From: Burkholderiaceae bacterium
GTDB taxonomy: Bacteria > Pseudomonadota > Gammaproteobacteria > Burkholderiales > Burkholderiaceae
DNA: 47,151 nucleotides
Assembly (NCBI GenBank): GCA_947448415.1
Contig: CANFMT010000019.1
Location: forward strand, 1-47,151
Direction: 5' to 3'
Of the stretch, positions 32,774-40,820 are shown in pieces (position 1 is the stretch's first letter; each line of letters starts with the position of its first letter). A program made the position numbers and the translations under genes. A model generated the notes under the pieces. The model saw only the letters and a list, made by a program, of their open reading frames with translations, ran no database searches and had not been told where the DNA came from.

Positions 32774-34165
32774 ATGATGAACCGGGTCACTAAAAAGCTC
32801 ATGCAATCGTGGACAAATCTGGGTCCTCGATATCTTCCTTTTGCCGATGCTGCCTCAGACGATTTACCTTTGTCAAGGTTGCTCAGACTCTCTCTTTTTC
32901 AGGCTTCTGCAGGAATGGCATTAGTTCTTCTGGTTGGCACCCTGAATCGGGTCATGATTGTTGAGCTTCACGTGCCGGCATCGATTGTTTCAGTCATGAT
33001 TTCTTTGCCAATCATTTTTGCGCCTTTTCGCGCGCTCATTGGCTTTCGTTCCGATAATCACAAATCGGCTTTAGGTTGGCGTAGGGTGCCATATATGTGG
33101 ATGGGCACTCTAGTTCAGTTTGGCGGCTTGTCGATCATGCCTTTTGCCTTGCTTGTCTTGTCTGGTGGGGGGCAATCCCATCAAGCGCCAGTTTGGATTG
33201 GTTGGGTAGCTTCTGGCCTCGCTTTTTTATTGGTTGGCGCTGGCATACACATTACACAGACAGTTGGTTTAGCCTTGGCAACCGATTTGGCTCCAGAGGT
33301 TGATCAGCCTAAAGTTGTTGGGCTGATGTATGTCATGCAGCTCTTTGGCATGATTGTGAGTGCCTTGGTATTTGGTTGGGCTCTCAACGAATTTAGCCCT
33401 GCAAAGTTAATTCAAGTAATTCAGGCATCTGCTCTCATCACAATCATCCTTAACGTGATCTCGCTATGGCAACAAGAGCCTAGAAGTGCGACTCAAAAAA
33501 AATCTGTTGGTGAACCTTCCTTTTTGGACTCTTGGCGTACCTTTGCCCAAGGGGGTAATGCCATGAGAAGGTTGGTTGCACTAGGCTTTGGAACAATGGC
33601 TTTCAGCATGAATGAGGTTTTGCTAGAGCCTTATGGTGGGCAGATTTTGGGTATGAGTGTCAGTGATACCACAATGCTTACTGCAATTCTGGCAGTTGGT
33701 GGCTTAATTGGTTTTAGCTGGGCTTCGCGTGTTTTAAGTAAAGGTACCGATCCGTTCTATATGGCTAGCATCGGAGCTCTAGTTGGGATTCCGGCTTTTA
33801 TATTGATCACACTTTCCGCTCCATTAGATTTAAGAACGCTTTTTTTATTGGGAACCTTTTTAATCGGTTTTGGGGGCGGTCTATTTAGCCACGGAACTTT
33901 AACGGCAACGATGCAGTTGGCGCCATCTGACCAACGAGGACTGGCATTAGGAGCCTGGGGAGCTGTGCAGGCCACAGCAGCTGGAATTGCAATTGGGCTC
34001 GGTGGGGTTATTCGGGACTTAATTGTTGCAATTGGCGCAGCAAACTGGCTTCCTGAGGGTCTAATAGGGCCCGCTACGGGATATTCTTTTGTTTATTGCT
34101 TGGAAATTGGACTATTGATTGCTACAATTTTTTCAATGACAACACTGTTGCCAAAGAAGAAATAA
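32774..34165 (+). CDS. pucC: LH2 assembly protein PucC (BCD/MFS family)
   Basis: The protein has 463 residues with about twelve membrane spans. LSLFQASAGMALVLLVGTLNRVMIVELHVPASIVS, FRALIGFRSDNHKSALGWRRVPYMW, LATDLAPE and GFGGGLFSHGTLTATMQLAPSDQRGLALGAWGAVQATAAG are diagnostic of the PucC/LhaA/Bch2 family. It helps deliver bacteriochlorophyll and assemble the LH2 ring. It follows pucA after a terminator. Confidence 0.92.
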   Translation: MMNRVTKKLMQSWTNLGPRYLPFADAASDDLPLSRLLRLSLFQASAGMALVLLVGTLNRVMIVELHVPASIVSVMISLPIIFAPFRALIGFRSDNHKSALGWRRVPYMWMGTLVQFGGLSIMPFALLVLSGGGQSHQAPVWIGWVASGLAFLLVGAGIHITQTVGLALATDLAPEVDQPKVVGLMYVMQLFGMIVSALVFGWALNEFSPAKLIQVIQASALITIILNVISLWQQEPRSATQKKSVGEPSFLDSWRTFAQGGNAMRRLVALGFGTMAFSMNEVLLEPYGGQILGMSVSDTTMLTAILAVGGLIGFSWASRVLSKGTDPFYMASIGALVGIPAFILITLSAPLDLRTLFLLGTFLIGFGGGLFSHGTLTATMQLAPSDQRGLALGAWGAVQATAAGIAIGLGGVIRDLIVAIGAANWLPEGLIGPATGYSFVYCLEIGLLIATIFSMTTLLPKKK

Positions 34166-34223
34166 ACTCTGATTTAGAGCTGTCTGATTCGTAGTCGTAT
34201 AAATTTGATTTAAGGAGACCGAG

Positions 34224-34319
34224 ATGAATTTAACAGGTATTTTAGTAACAGCTTGGGTAGTTGTATGCGCTATTACGATTGCAAAAATGGCAGCAGGACT
34301 GACCAGCAAATACAAGTAA
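34224..34319 (+). CDS. 31-aa single-span membrane peptide after pucC
   Basis: ATG 34224 has a strong ribosome site (TAAGGAGACCGAG). The peptide MNLTGILVTAWVVVCAITIA-KMAAGLTSKYK has one span of about 18 residues and a short basic C-terminal end. It is 58 bp downstream of pucC on the same strand and ends before a perfect palindromic terminator. An LH2 accessory (gamma/PucD-like) subunit is possible; no sequence match is claimed. Confidence 0.65.
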   Translation: MNLTGILVTAWVVVCAITIAKMAAGLTSKYK

Positions 34320-34332
34320 ATCGATTTGCTTG

Positions 34333-34362
34333 AACTAGCTCATATTGCAATATGAGCTAGTT
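34333..34362. terminator. Perfect 30-bp palindrome, bidirectional terminator
   Basis: Two 15-nt arms (AACTAGCTCATATTG and its complement) meet with no spacer between convergent genes: the 31-aa gene ends 14 bp to the left and the 66-aa gene ends at 34361. It should stop transcription from both sides. Confidence 0.75.
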
Positions 34363-34561
34363 ATCGTGGGCCAAATATTTTGAGCGCCACGTATTCCATC
34401 ATGAAGTTACAAATAATTGCGGTAACCAAACCGGTCAATATGGCAAGCCCAGTGCCGCTAATGTCATAACCAAATTTAAAGCCAAGGCCAAATCCAAGGA
34501 TGCTAGCAAGGCAGTAAGGGATGTAGCGCCAAAAATGATTTTTCTTTTTGGTATTGCTCAT
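34361..34561 (-). CDS. 66-aa two-span membrane protein
   Basis: After a basic N-terminus (MSNTKKKNHFWRY) there are two hydrophobic spans with a Gly-rich first helix (SILGFGLGFKFGYDISG). No family was recognised. It lies 20 bp after the 55-aa gene and is the last gene of the hemC-55aa-66aa string on the minus strand. Confidence 0.65.
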   Translation of the reverse strand: MSNTKKKNHFWRYIPYCLASILGFGLGFKFGYDISGTGLAILTGLVTAIICNFMMEYVALKIFGPR

Positions 34562-34581
34562 GCATCTGATGACTTCTTAGA

Positions 34582-34749
34582 TCACATCAATTTTCTGTAA
34601 CACTTGCATAAGTCTGATGAGACTGCGACTAGAAAATAGCCGCTAATGCCAATAGCAAACAGAATGTATTGCTGATCTCGAATCGCTAAAAGAAGACCAA
34701 ACAGCATGATGAATAGAAAGCCTAGGCTAATAATGGTTTTGGCGAACAT
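34582..34749 (-). CDS. 55-aa two-span membrane protein
   Basis: ATG 34749 has AAGAGGT upstream. The protein has two hydrophobic stretches (IISLGFLFIMLFGLLLAI and YILFAIGISGYFLVAV) and a Cys- and Lys-containing tail (DLCKCYRKLM). No family was recognised. It sits 60 bp after hemC and 20 bp before the 66-aa gene, so it is probably co-transcribed with both. Confidence 0.65.
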   Translation of the reverse strand: MFAKTIISLGFLFIMLFGLLLAIRDQQYILFAIGISGYFLVAVSSDLCKCYRKLM

Positions 34750-34809
34750 GTTTACCTCTTAGTGTTAGATGGGATCAAAATTAACATATACGATTAAATC
34801 TTGCTACCT

Positions 34810-35784
34810 TTATACAGGCTTGGGAATCAACTCTGCCGCACCTTGGGCCAGTAAATCCTTGGCTACAGCAAGTCCTAGGGCTTCTGCATCTTCCACTGAC
34901 TGAACTGTTGCATTGCCCTTGGCAAGGCAGATGGCTTTGCCATCGGTACTAGCTACAAAGGAACGAATCTGCATGTTGTTTTGATCCCAAGTTGCATGCG
35001 CCGCTAAAGGTACTTCACAAGAACCTCCTAGCTGACGAGAGACCATACGCTCAGCAGAAACGGCATACAGAGTAGGTAAATCATTTAAAGGGGCTAACCA
35101 TTGCTTGATATGGGGATGCGCACTTAAGGTCTCAATCCCCAGTGCCCCTTGACCGGCTGCAGGAGTGTAAGGATCGTAAGGCAAACAGGCACGTATCCGA
35201 CTCTCTAAGCCTAAACGCTTCAGACCAGCGGCTGCCAAGATAATGGCCTGATACTCACCACGGTCTAATTTGCCCATGCGAGTGTCTAAGTTCCCACGCA
35301 GAGGTTCAATGTTGAGATGGGGAAACTTGGCCCGTAGGACCGACTCGCGGCGCAAGCTTGAAGTGCCCACAATCGCACCCGCAGGTAGATCTTCAAGACT
35401 GGCATAGTCATTAGAGACAAAGGCATCTCTGGCATCTTCTCTGGCCATGACGCAAGACAGATCAAAGCCATTGGGCATCACCATGGGCACATCCTTTAAG
35501 GAGTGCACGGCTAGATCAGCCCGACCATCTTCAAGGGCCGTTTCTAGCTCTTTTACAAAAAGGCCTTTGCCACCCACTTTAGATAGGGCTTTATCCAAAA
35601 TCTGGTCACCCCGGGTAGTCATCCCCAGGATCTGGACATCACAGTCTGGGTAGAGTTTTTTAAGGCAATCTCGGACATGCTCTGCCTGCCACATGGCCAG
35701 GCGACTTTCGCGGGAGGCGATTACAAGGCGCTTGGGGGCTGCTGGGGAAGTCGATTCAGGGGTGGAATTTAAGGTTTGGGACAT
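34810..35784 (-). CDS. hemC: Porphobilinogen deaminase (hydroxymethylbilane synthase)
   Basis: The protein has 324 residues. [61 protein letters not shown] and [12 protein letters not shown] are family hallmarks; Cys256 in GGSCEVPLA holds the dipyrromethane cofactor. It makes hydroxymethylbilane for haem and bacteriochlorophyll. Unusually it stands inside the photosynthesis cluster without hemD. By eye it is clearly more G+C-rich than bchI next door, so it may be a core-genome gene moved or duplicated here. Confidence 0.95.
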   Translation of the reverse strand: MSQTLNSTPESTSPAAPKRLVIASRESRLAMWQAEHVRDCLKKLYPDCDVQILGMTTRGDQILDKALSKVGGKGLFVKELETALEDGRADLAVHSLKDVPMVMPNGFDLSCVMAREDARDAFVSNDYASLEDLPAGAIVGTSSLRRESVLRAKFPHLNIEPLRGNLDTRMGKLDRGEYQAIILAAAGLKRLGLESRIRACLPYDPYTPAAGQGALGIETLSAHPHIKQWLAPLNDLPTLYAVSAERMVSRQLGGSCEVPLAAHATWDQNNMQIRSFVASTDGKAICLAKGNATVQSVEDAEALGLAVAKDLLAQGAAELIPKPV

Positions 35785-35905
35785 AACATTTAAGTAAATG
35801 CTAATAAATATTCAAAATCTAGAGGATATTACTAATAACTAAGCTCAAGATTAACATTTAGTTAGACTAAACTAAATTTTATCTTCAATACTATTTTGCT
35901 CTGGA

Positions 35906-36946
35906 ATGGCAATGGCCCTTAATTTTCCTTTTACAGCAATCGTTTCACAGGCAGAAATGAAGCTGGCGATCACGCTGTGCACAATTGATCCGCTGATAGG
36001 CGGCGTTCTGATCTTTGGAGATCGCGGAACCGGAAAATCAACCACTATTCGTTCCTTGGCTGGGTTATTACCCACCATGAAATCAATTGCTGGATGCCAG
36101 TACCACTGTAATCCAGATTCAAAAATCCTTTGCTCTGAATGTGAGGCTAAAAAAGCTGAGGGCGTAAAGTTAAAGGTTGAGAATATTGCTGTGCCAGTGG
36201 TGGATTTGCCCTTAGGCGCAACCGAGGATAGAGTGGTCGGTGCTTTGGATATTGAAAAGGCTCTGACGCAAGGAATCAAATCATTTGAGCCTGGTCTACT
36301 TGCAAAAGCAAATCGTGGTTATCTCTATATTGATGAAGTAAATCTATTAGAAGACCATTTAGTGGATCTATTAATTGATGTTGCCGCTTCGGGTGAAAAC
36401 ATTATCGAGCGCGAAGGTTTAAGTATTCGTCATCCAGCCCGCTTTGTATTGATTGGCAGCGGCAATCCAGAAGAGGGCGAGTTACGTCCGCAGATGTTAG
36501 ATCGTTTTGGTTTATCAACTGAGGTGAGAACCCCGTCTGACTTTAAAGAGCGCGTTGAGATTATTAAAAGACGTGATGAGTTCGAAAGAAATCCTGAACG
36601 TTTCATTGCCGCTTGGGAAAAGTCGGAAGAAGAATTCAAGAAAAAAATCAGCAAGTCTCAAAAACTTTTAGATCAAGTGGCGGTAGATGATGAATTACTG
36701 GAAGTAGCCACTAAGCTTTGTGCTCATTTGGGCACCGATGGTTTAAGGGGCGAGTTAACCTTACTTAGAGGCGTGAGAGCTTTAGCTGCATTTGAGGGCA
36801 AGAAAAAAGCTAGTCTTAATCATTTGAAAAAAATTGCGCCACTTGCATTGGGTCATCGATTACGACGTAATCCACTGGACGATAGTAGCTCGGGTGCACG
36901 TATTGATCGTGCGATGCAAGAGTTTTTTGCTGATACAGCAAAGTGA
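35906..36946 (+). CDS. bchI: Magnesium chelatase ATPase subunit I
   Basis: The protein has 346 residues of the AAA+ family. Walker A GDRGTGKST spans 38-46, with YLYIDEVNLLEDHLVDLLID as Walker B and RFVLIGSGNPEEGELRPQMLDRFGL as sensor and arginine-finger region. With BchD and BchH it inserts magnesium into protoporphyrin IX, the first committed step to bacteriochlorophyll. The ATG at 35906 is used; the next in-frame ATG is two codons on. It overlaps bchD by 4 bp. No PpsR palindrome was found upstream, unlike the puc, crtE and bchC units. Confidence 0.95.
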   Translation: MAMALNFPFTAIVSQAEMKLAITLCTIDPLIGGVLIFGDRGTGKSTTIRSLAGLLPTMKSIAGCQYHCNPDSKILCSECEAKKAEGVKLKVENIAVPVVDLPLGATEDRVVGALDIEKALTQGIKSFEPGLLAKANRGYLYIDEVNLLEDHLVDLLIDVAASGENIIEREGLSIRHPARFVLIGSGNPEEGELRPQMLDRFGLSTEVRTPSDFKERVEIIKRRDEFERNPERFIAAWEKSEEEFKKKISKSQKLLDQVAVDDELLEVATKLCAHLGTDGLRGELTLLRGVRALAAFEGKKKASLNHLKKIAPLALGHRLRRNPLDDSSSGARIDRAMQEFFADTAK

Positions 36947-38748
36947 AATCAGCACAAACAGCATGGTTTGATGCCAATTTAATTGCCATTCTCTTGGCAA
37001 TTAATCCCAGAGGCCTTAAAGGTGTTACGGTTAAAAGTCAATTTGGCCCCGTGAGGGACGCATGGCTTACCTATGTAAGGCAGTTGGCTTCATCATGTGG
37101 CGTACAAATACTGAAAGCTCCTGCCAATATCTCAGCGGAGCAACTTCTAGGTTCCTTAGATATTGAAGCTAGTTTGCAAGCAGGCTCATTGATCATGAGC
37201 AAAGGTCTTCTAGAGCGAGTCCGGGGAAATCTGCTTTTGCTTTCAATGGTTGAGCGCATGGATTTACAGGCTGTTGCACTCATCTCCCAGGCCTTGGATG
37301 AAAAAAACTCCACTGATACAGTATGCCCATTTGGGGTGATTGCCTTAGATGAATCTGATAGTGCGGATGAGGCTATTAGCCCACGATTATTAGATAGATT
37401 GGCCTTTGAAATTTACTTAGATCAGTTTTCTATAGCTGATATCAATGAATCTCTTGAAGTGGATGTTGAAGATATTGCCGAGGCAAAGAAGCTCTTGCCC
37501 TCAGTCAAGTGCAGTGATGACTATGTAGAGGTCATGACAAAAGCAGGCTCCAGTCTTGGTGTGATCTCCTTAAGAGCAAATCAGTTTGCTTTAGAGACAG
37601 CAAAAACCTTAGCCGCATTAAGGGGCCTAACTGAGGTTGGTCAAGATGAGGTGATTGACGCTGCACGCTTGGTATACACGCCCTCAAAAAGGATACAAAT
37701 GCCCTCAGAAGCAGATCAAGTCGATCAAGGGGAGCAAGATACACCAGAGCATCAGGATGAGCAAAACTCAGATAGTCAGATGGAAGACGCAGAAAATGAA
37801 CCAGAAACATCCCCTGAGCAGAATCAAGAGCAGCCATCCAATGAAGAGCTAGAAGACATTATTGTTGAGGCTGTAAAGACCTCGATTCCATCGCAACTAT
37901 TGCGTCAGTCTAAGCAAAGCAATAAGCCTGGTAAATCCGCTGCACATATCTCAGGAAGATCAGGGGCTGTGCAAAAAAACTTTCTTAGCGGGAGGCCGCT
38001 CAGCTCTCGCAAGGGTAGGCCTATCAATGGAAAGCGTCTTGATATTCTAAAAAGTATTAGAGCGGCGATACCTTGGCAGCGACTCAGAGGGCTAACTGCT
38101 GCTAATCAGCAACAGAATAAGTCGAAATCTAGAATCGACTTTAGGGCTGAAGATCTTCATATTAAGCAGTACCTCAGAAGGCGCGGAACAGTTACTATTT
38201 TTTTAGTAGACGCTTCGGGTTCGTCTGCAACTCAGCGTTTATCTGAGGCAAAAGGTGCTCTAGAAGAATTATTGGCCCAATGCTACATTCGGCGCGACGA
38301 AGTTGCTATGGTTTCAATGCGTGGAGCAAAGGCAGAGATTGTGTTGCCACCCACACGATCTCTTGTGAGGGCTAAGAGAAATTTAGCAACTCTACCTGGT
38401 GGAGGCGGAACACCTTTGGCAGCAGGTTTTCGGGCTGCCAATGAGATGGCCACTTCCCTAGAACGCAAAGGCTTAACGCCCATTATCGTGATCATGAGTG
38501 ACGGTAAGGCAAATGTGAATCTGAATGGTGTTGGGGGAAGGGCGGCGGCGCATAGCGACGCCTTAATGGCAGCGAAGGAGTTGCGAGTGAAAAACCATCG
38601 ACTCTTGTTTGTAGATACCTCACCTCAGCCAGAGGTACTAGCTCAAGAACTATCTAGCGTAATGGCAGCACAGTACTTCCCGCTGCCCTTTACCAGTTCT
38701 GGTAAAAAAATATCGCAAGCTGCTATGCAATTAGCAATTAGCAATTAG
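36943..38748 (+). CDS. bchD: Magnesium chelatase subunit D
   Basis: The protein has 601 residues. An AAA-like domain with lost Walker A lies in the first 250 residues. It is followed by an acidic Gln/Glu-rich linker (about 253-310) and a C-terminal von Willebrand A domain with the MIDAS motif DASGSSA starting at Asp423. It forms the platform that couples BchI to BchH. The 3' end and stop codon lie inside a four-copy 7-bp tandem repeat. Translation is coupled to bchI through the 4-bp overlap. Confidence 0.95.
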   Translation: MKSAQTAWFDANLIAILLAINPRGLKGVTVKSQFGPVRDAWLTYVRQLASSCGVQILKAPANISAEQLLGSLDIEASLQAGSLIMSKGLLERVRGNLLLLSMVERMDLQAVALISQALDEKNSTDTVCPFGVIALDESDSADEAISPRLLDRLAFEIYLDQFSIADINESLEVDVEDIAEAKKLLPSVKCSDDYVEVMTKAGSSLGVISLRANQFALETAKTLAALRGLTEVGQDEVIDAARLVYTPSKRIQMPSEADQVDQGEQDTPEHQDEQNSDSQMEDAENEPETSPEQNQEQPSNEELEDIIVEAVKTSIPSQLLRQSKQSNKPGKSAAHISGRSGAVQKNFLSGRPLSSRKGRPINGKRLDILKSIRAAIPWQRLRGLTAANQQQNKSKSRIDFRAEDLHIKQYLRRRGTVTIFLVDASGSSATQRLSEAKGALEELLAQCYIRRDEVAMVSMRGAKAEIVLPPTRSLVRAKRNLATLPGGGGTPLAAGFRAANEMATSLERKGLTPIIVIMSDGKANVNLNGVGGRAAAHSDALMAAKELRVKNHRLLFVDTSPQPEVLAQELSSVMAAQYFPLPFTSSGKKISQAAMQLAISN

Positions 38749-38758
38749 CAATTAGCAA
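38731..38758 (+). repeat. Four tandem TTAGCAA units across the bchD stop
   Basis: Four exact 7-bp units run from 38731 to 38758. The bchD stop TAG at 38746-38748 lies in the third unit. Since 7 is not a multiple of 3, gain or loss of a unit shifts the frame, but the array has a stop in each frame, so only the last few residues would change. Confidence 0.9.
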
Positions 38759-38762
38759 ATAA

Positions 38763-38885
38763 CTAATATGTTTTCTTTTGTGATAATTTTTTGAGAACTT
38801 TTTGACCTCGGAAATAAGCATTCGCAAATAGTCCTAGACCAAGCAGAGCAGCTAAACACAAAAAGATATTAACTAGTGTGGACAT
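38763..38885 (-). CDS. 40-aa single-span membrane protein overlapping bchO
   Basis: ATG 38885 lies within the last codons of bchO, with a strong ribosome site (GGAGGAAGCC). The peptide has one span (TLVNIFLCLAALLGLGLFANAYF) and a basic tail (RGQKVLKKLSQKK). The overlap of 17 nt with bchO points to translational coupling. No family was recognised. A role in the pigment membrane is an inference from position. Confidence 0.6.
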   Translation of the reverse strand: MSTLVNIFLCLAALLGLGLFANAYFRGQKVLKKLSQKKTY

Positions 38886-39753
38886 GGCTTCCTCCTTTTA
38901 CCTGTAGTGCTTCTTCAATAAATTCAAGAGCGAGTGTTTCATGTGCTTCATGAAATAAATGCCCCCCTTTTATTTCAATGATTTTTGCTTGATGGAAATA
39001 TTTCTCAATCACCTGGCGTAAAGCCTGTGCTGGAATCCATCCATCATCCTCGGTCAATACAAAGGTTAGATCGGATTGAATGCTTTGGCATTCTTCAAGC
39101 AGGCTAGGTATATCGGTCTCCGCCATAAAGCTCATAGACCCATTGAGATGATCGGCACTCTTAAATAAGGTTTTGTATCGCTCCCTTTTTTTGCTATCAA
39201 GCTTGGTATTGGTGGAATCGATAAGGCTGTCAATCATTTTGGTATGAGGTAATAGATCACTTAGAACTGTAGTAAAAAAAGAAGATGTGACGATGGGATT
39301 TATAAATGGTGCGACAAACTTATGATAGAAGCTGGGCAAGCTAATGAGTGAGGGATTAAGACCCACAATTGTTTTTGGCTGCTTGTTTTTGAGTGCGTAA
39401 CTTAAGGCTAGCGTAGCTCCTGCGGAGTGACCAATAATGTGATCAAAATAGTCGATCTTGAGCGCCTCTCTTAATTCGGTAAGTTTTTCGGCGAGGGCAT
39501 CTAAGTTAAGATTTTTTTGCCCGCGGTTTTTAGTAAATCCGTGGCCCGGTAGATCGACTGCAATGACGGTGTATTTTTTTGCCAATTCACTAAATAGACT
39601 GCCCCAGGTATGAGCAGAGGAACCGGTGCCATGAAGCAGAAGTACACGTATCGGCGAGTCGCCCGAGACCTGCACATGCCAAGTCATATCCCCAGTCAGA
39701 ATATTTCGGCTGAATGATCTATTTGGCCAATCTTCTGGAATTCCAGTAATCAT
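38869..39753 (-). CDS. bchO: BchO, alpha/beta hydrolase of the magnesium chelatase cluster
   Basis: The protein has 294 residues. WHVQVSGDSPIRVLLLHGTGSSAHTWGSL, VDLPGHGFTK and the nucleophile elbow GHSAGATLALSYA (Ser110) are typical of BchO; HLFHEAH near the end supplies the His. BchO is regularly found with bchI and bchD but its reaction is not known. Here it is on the opposite strand to bchID and divergent from crtE, with tandem PpsR-type sites between. Confidence 0.88.
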   Translation of the reverse strand: MITGIPEDWPNRSFSRNILTGDMTWHVQVSGDSPIRVLLLHGTGSSAHTWGSLFSELAKKYTVIAVDLPGHGFTKNRGQKNLNLDALAEKLTELREALKIDYFDHIIGHSAGATLALSYALKNKQPKTIVGLNPSLISLPSFYHKFVAPFINPIVTSSFFTTVLSDLLPHTKMIDSLIDSTNTKLDSKKRERYKTLFKSADHLNGSMSFMAETDIPSLLEECQSIQSDLTFVLTEDDGWIPAQALRQVIEKYFHQAKIIEIKGGHLFHEAHETLALEFIEEALQVKGGSHVHTS

Positions 39754-39800
39754 CTTCTTTCAAAACCATTCTTAATGAGGGTAAACCCTTGTATTTATGT

Positions 39801-39829
39801 TTGACAGCGACAGAAATAGTGTCTATATT
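39801..39829 (+). promoter_or_regulatory. crtE promoter
   Basis: TTGACA (39801-39806) and TATATT (39824-39829) are 17 nt apart, a near-ideal sigma-70 promoter. The first PpsR-type palindrome covers the -10 box. Confidence 0.75.
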
Positions 39830-39837
39830 TTTTTACA
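39820..39837. promoter_or_regulatory. PpsR/CrtJ-type palindrome 1 between bchO and crtE
   Basis: TGTCTATATTTTTTTACA fits TGT-N12-ACA exactly. It overlaps the crtE -10 box and lies 8 bp from the second site. Confidence 0.75.
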
Positions 39838-39845
39838 TAGTAAAT

Positions 39846-39863
39846 TGTATTTTAATTTAGACA
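39846..39863. promoter_or_regulatory. PpsR/CrtJ-type palindrome 2 between bchO and crtE
   Basis: TGTATTTTAATTTAGACA fits TGT-N12-ACA exactly. The 8-bp gap to site 1 matches the spacing known for cooperative CrtJ binding at Rhodobacter bchC. It also covers the likely bchO promoter on the other strand. Confidence 0.75.
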
Positions 39864-39897
39864 AAGAAAATGATTTCTTTTTGAAGGGGCAACAGTC

Positions 39898-40803
39898 ATG
39901 TCACCAATCAAGCATTTGGATAGAGCTCTTGAGCACACCTTGAAATCTCATGAATCTACCAAGGGTCCAGCGTTACTCAGTAAAGCAATTCGGCATGCCG
40001 TATTTCCGGGTGGTGCTCGTATTAGACCTCAGCTTACTCTAGCGGTAGCTCAGGCTTGTGGCAATGATGACCCTCAATTATCGATGGCAAGTGCGATTGC
40101 GGTTGAGATGATTCATTGCGCTTCCTTAGTGCACGATGATTTACCTTGTTTTGATAACGCAGATATGCGTCGTGGTCAAACCTCTGTTCATAAAGAATTT
40201 GGTGAGCGCTTGGCAGTGTTGACTGGCGACGCTCTCATCGTCATGGCATACCAAACAGTTGCGGCAGCCTCAAGAAGGTCCGCTCAACGATTGGCTCCCA
40301 TTATTAAAACGATCTCACAAGGAGTTGGTGCGCCATTCGGCATTATTGCCGGGCAAGCTTGGGAGTGTGAGCCTCAAGCAGTTTTAAGTGATTATCAAAG
40401 AGCTAAGACTGGCGCACTGTTTTCAGCAGCTACTGCAGCGGGCGCTCAAGCAGCTGGAGCAGATGCGGAAACCTGGCAAGGTTTAGGCGAGTGGCTTGGA
40501 GAGGCGTATCAAGTTGCCGATGATATTCGTGATGTATTGGGAGATTCTCAGTTTCTTGGTAAACCTTGTGGTCAAGATGAAGAGCATCATCGCCCAAGTT
40601 CAGCAAAAGAGCTCGGTCTAAATGGTGCTGTAGAACATTTTGATCATTTAGTTGGTAAAGCCATTACCTCTATTCCAAGTTGTCCGGGTGACAACTACTT
40701 GAAAAAACTCGTTGCCTTTGAAGCGGAGAGATTGTTGCCTTCTTCTTGGTTCGAGCGGGGCGAAAGACATTTGGCGATTGCAATTCAAAAGCAAGCAGCT
40801 TAA
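39898..40803 (+). CDS. crtE: Geranylgeranyl diphosphate synthase
   Basis: The protein has 301 residues. The first Asp-rich motif VHDDLPCFDNADMRRG has its Asp residues at 80, 81 and 86, and the second is ADDIRDVLGD. It makes GGPP for carotenoids and for the bacteriochlorophyll tail. The start is preceded by GAAGGGGC. It sits downstream of the PpsR-regulated promoter and is followed closely by crtF. Confidence 0.92.
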   Translation: MSPIKHLDRALEHTLKSHESTKGPALLSKAIRHAVFPGGARIRPQLTLAVAQACGNDDPQLSMASAIAVEMIHCASLVHDDLPCFDNADMRRGQTSVHKEFGERLAVLTGDALIVMAYQTVAAASRRSAQRLAPIIKTISQGVGAPFGIIAGQAWECEPQAVLSDYQRAKTGALFSAATAAGAQAAGADAETWQGLGEWLGEAYQVADDIRDVLGDSQFLGKPCGQDEEHHRPSSAKELGLNGAVEHFDHLVGKAITSIPSCPGDNYLKKLVAFEAERLLPSSWFERGERHLAIAIQKQAA

Positions 40804-40820
40804 GGTATTACGCAGCTTTT

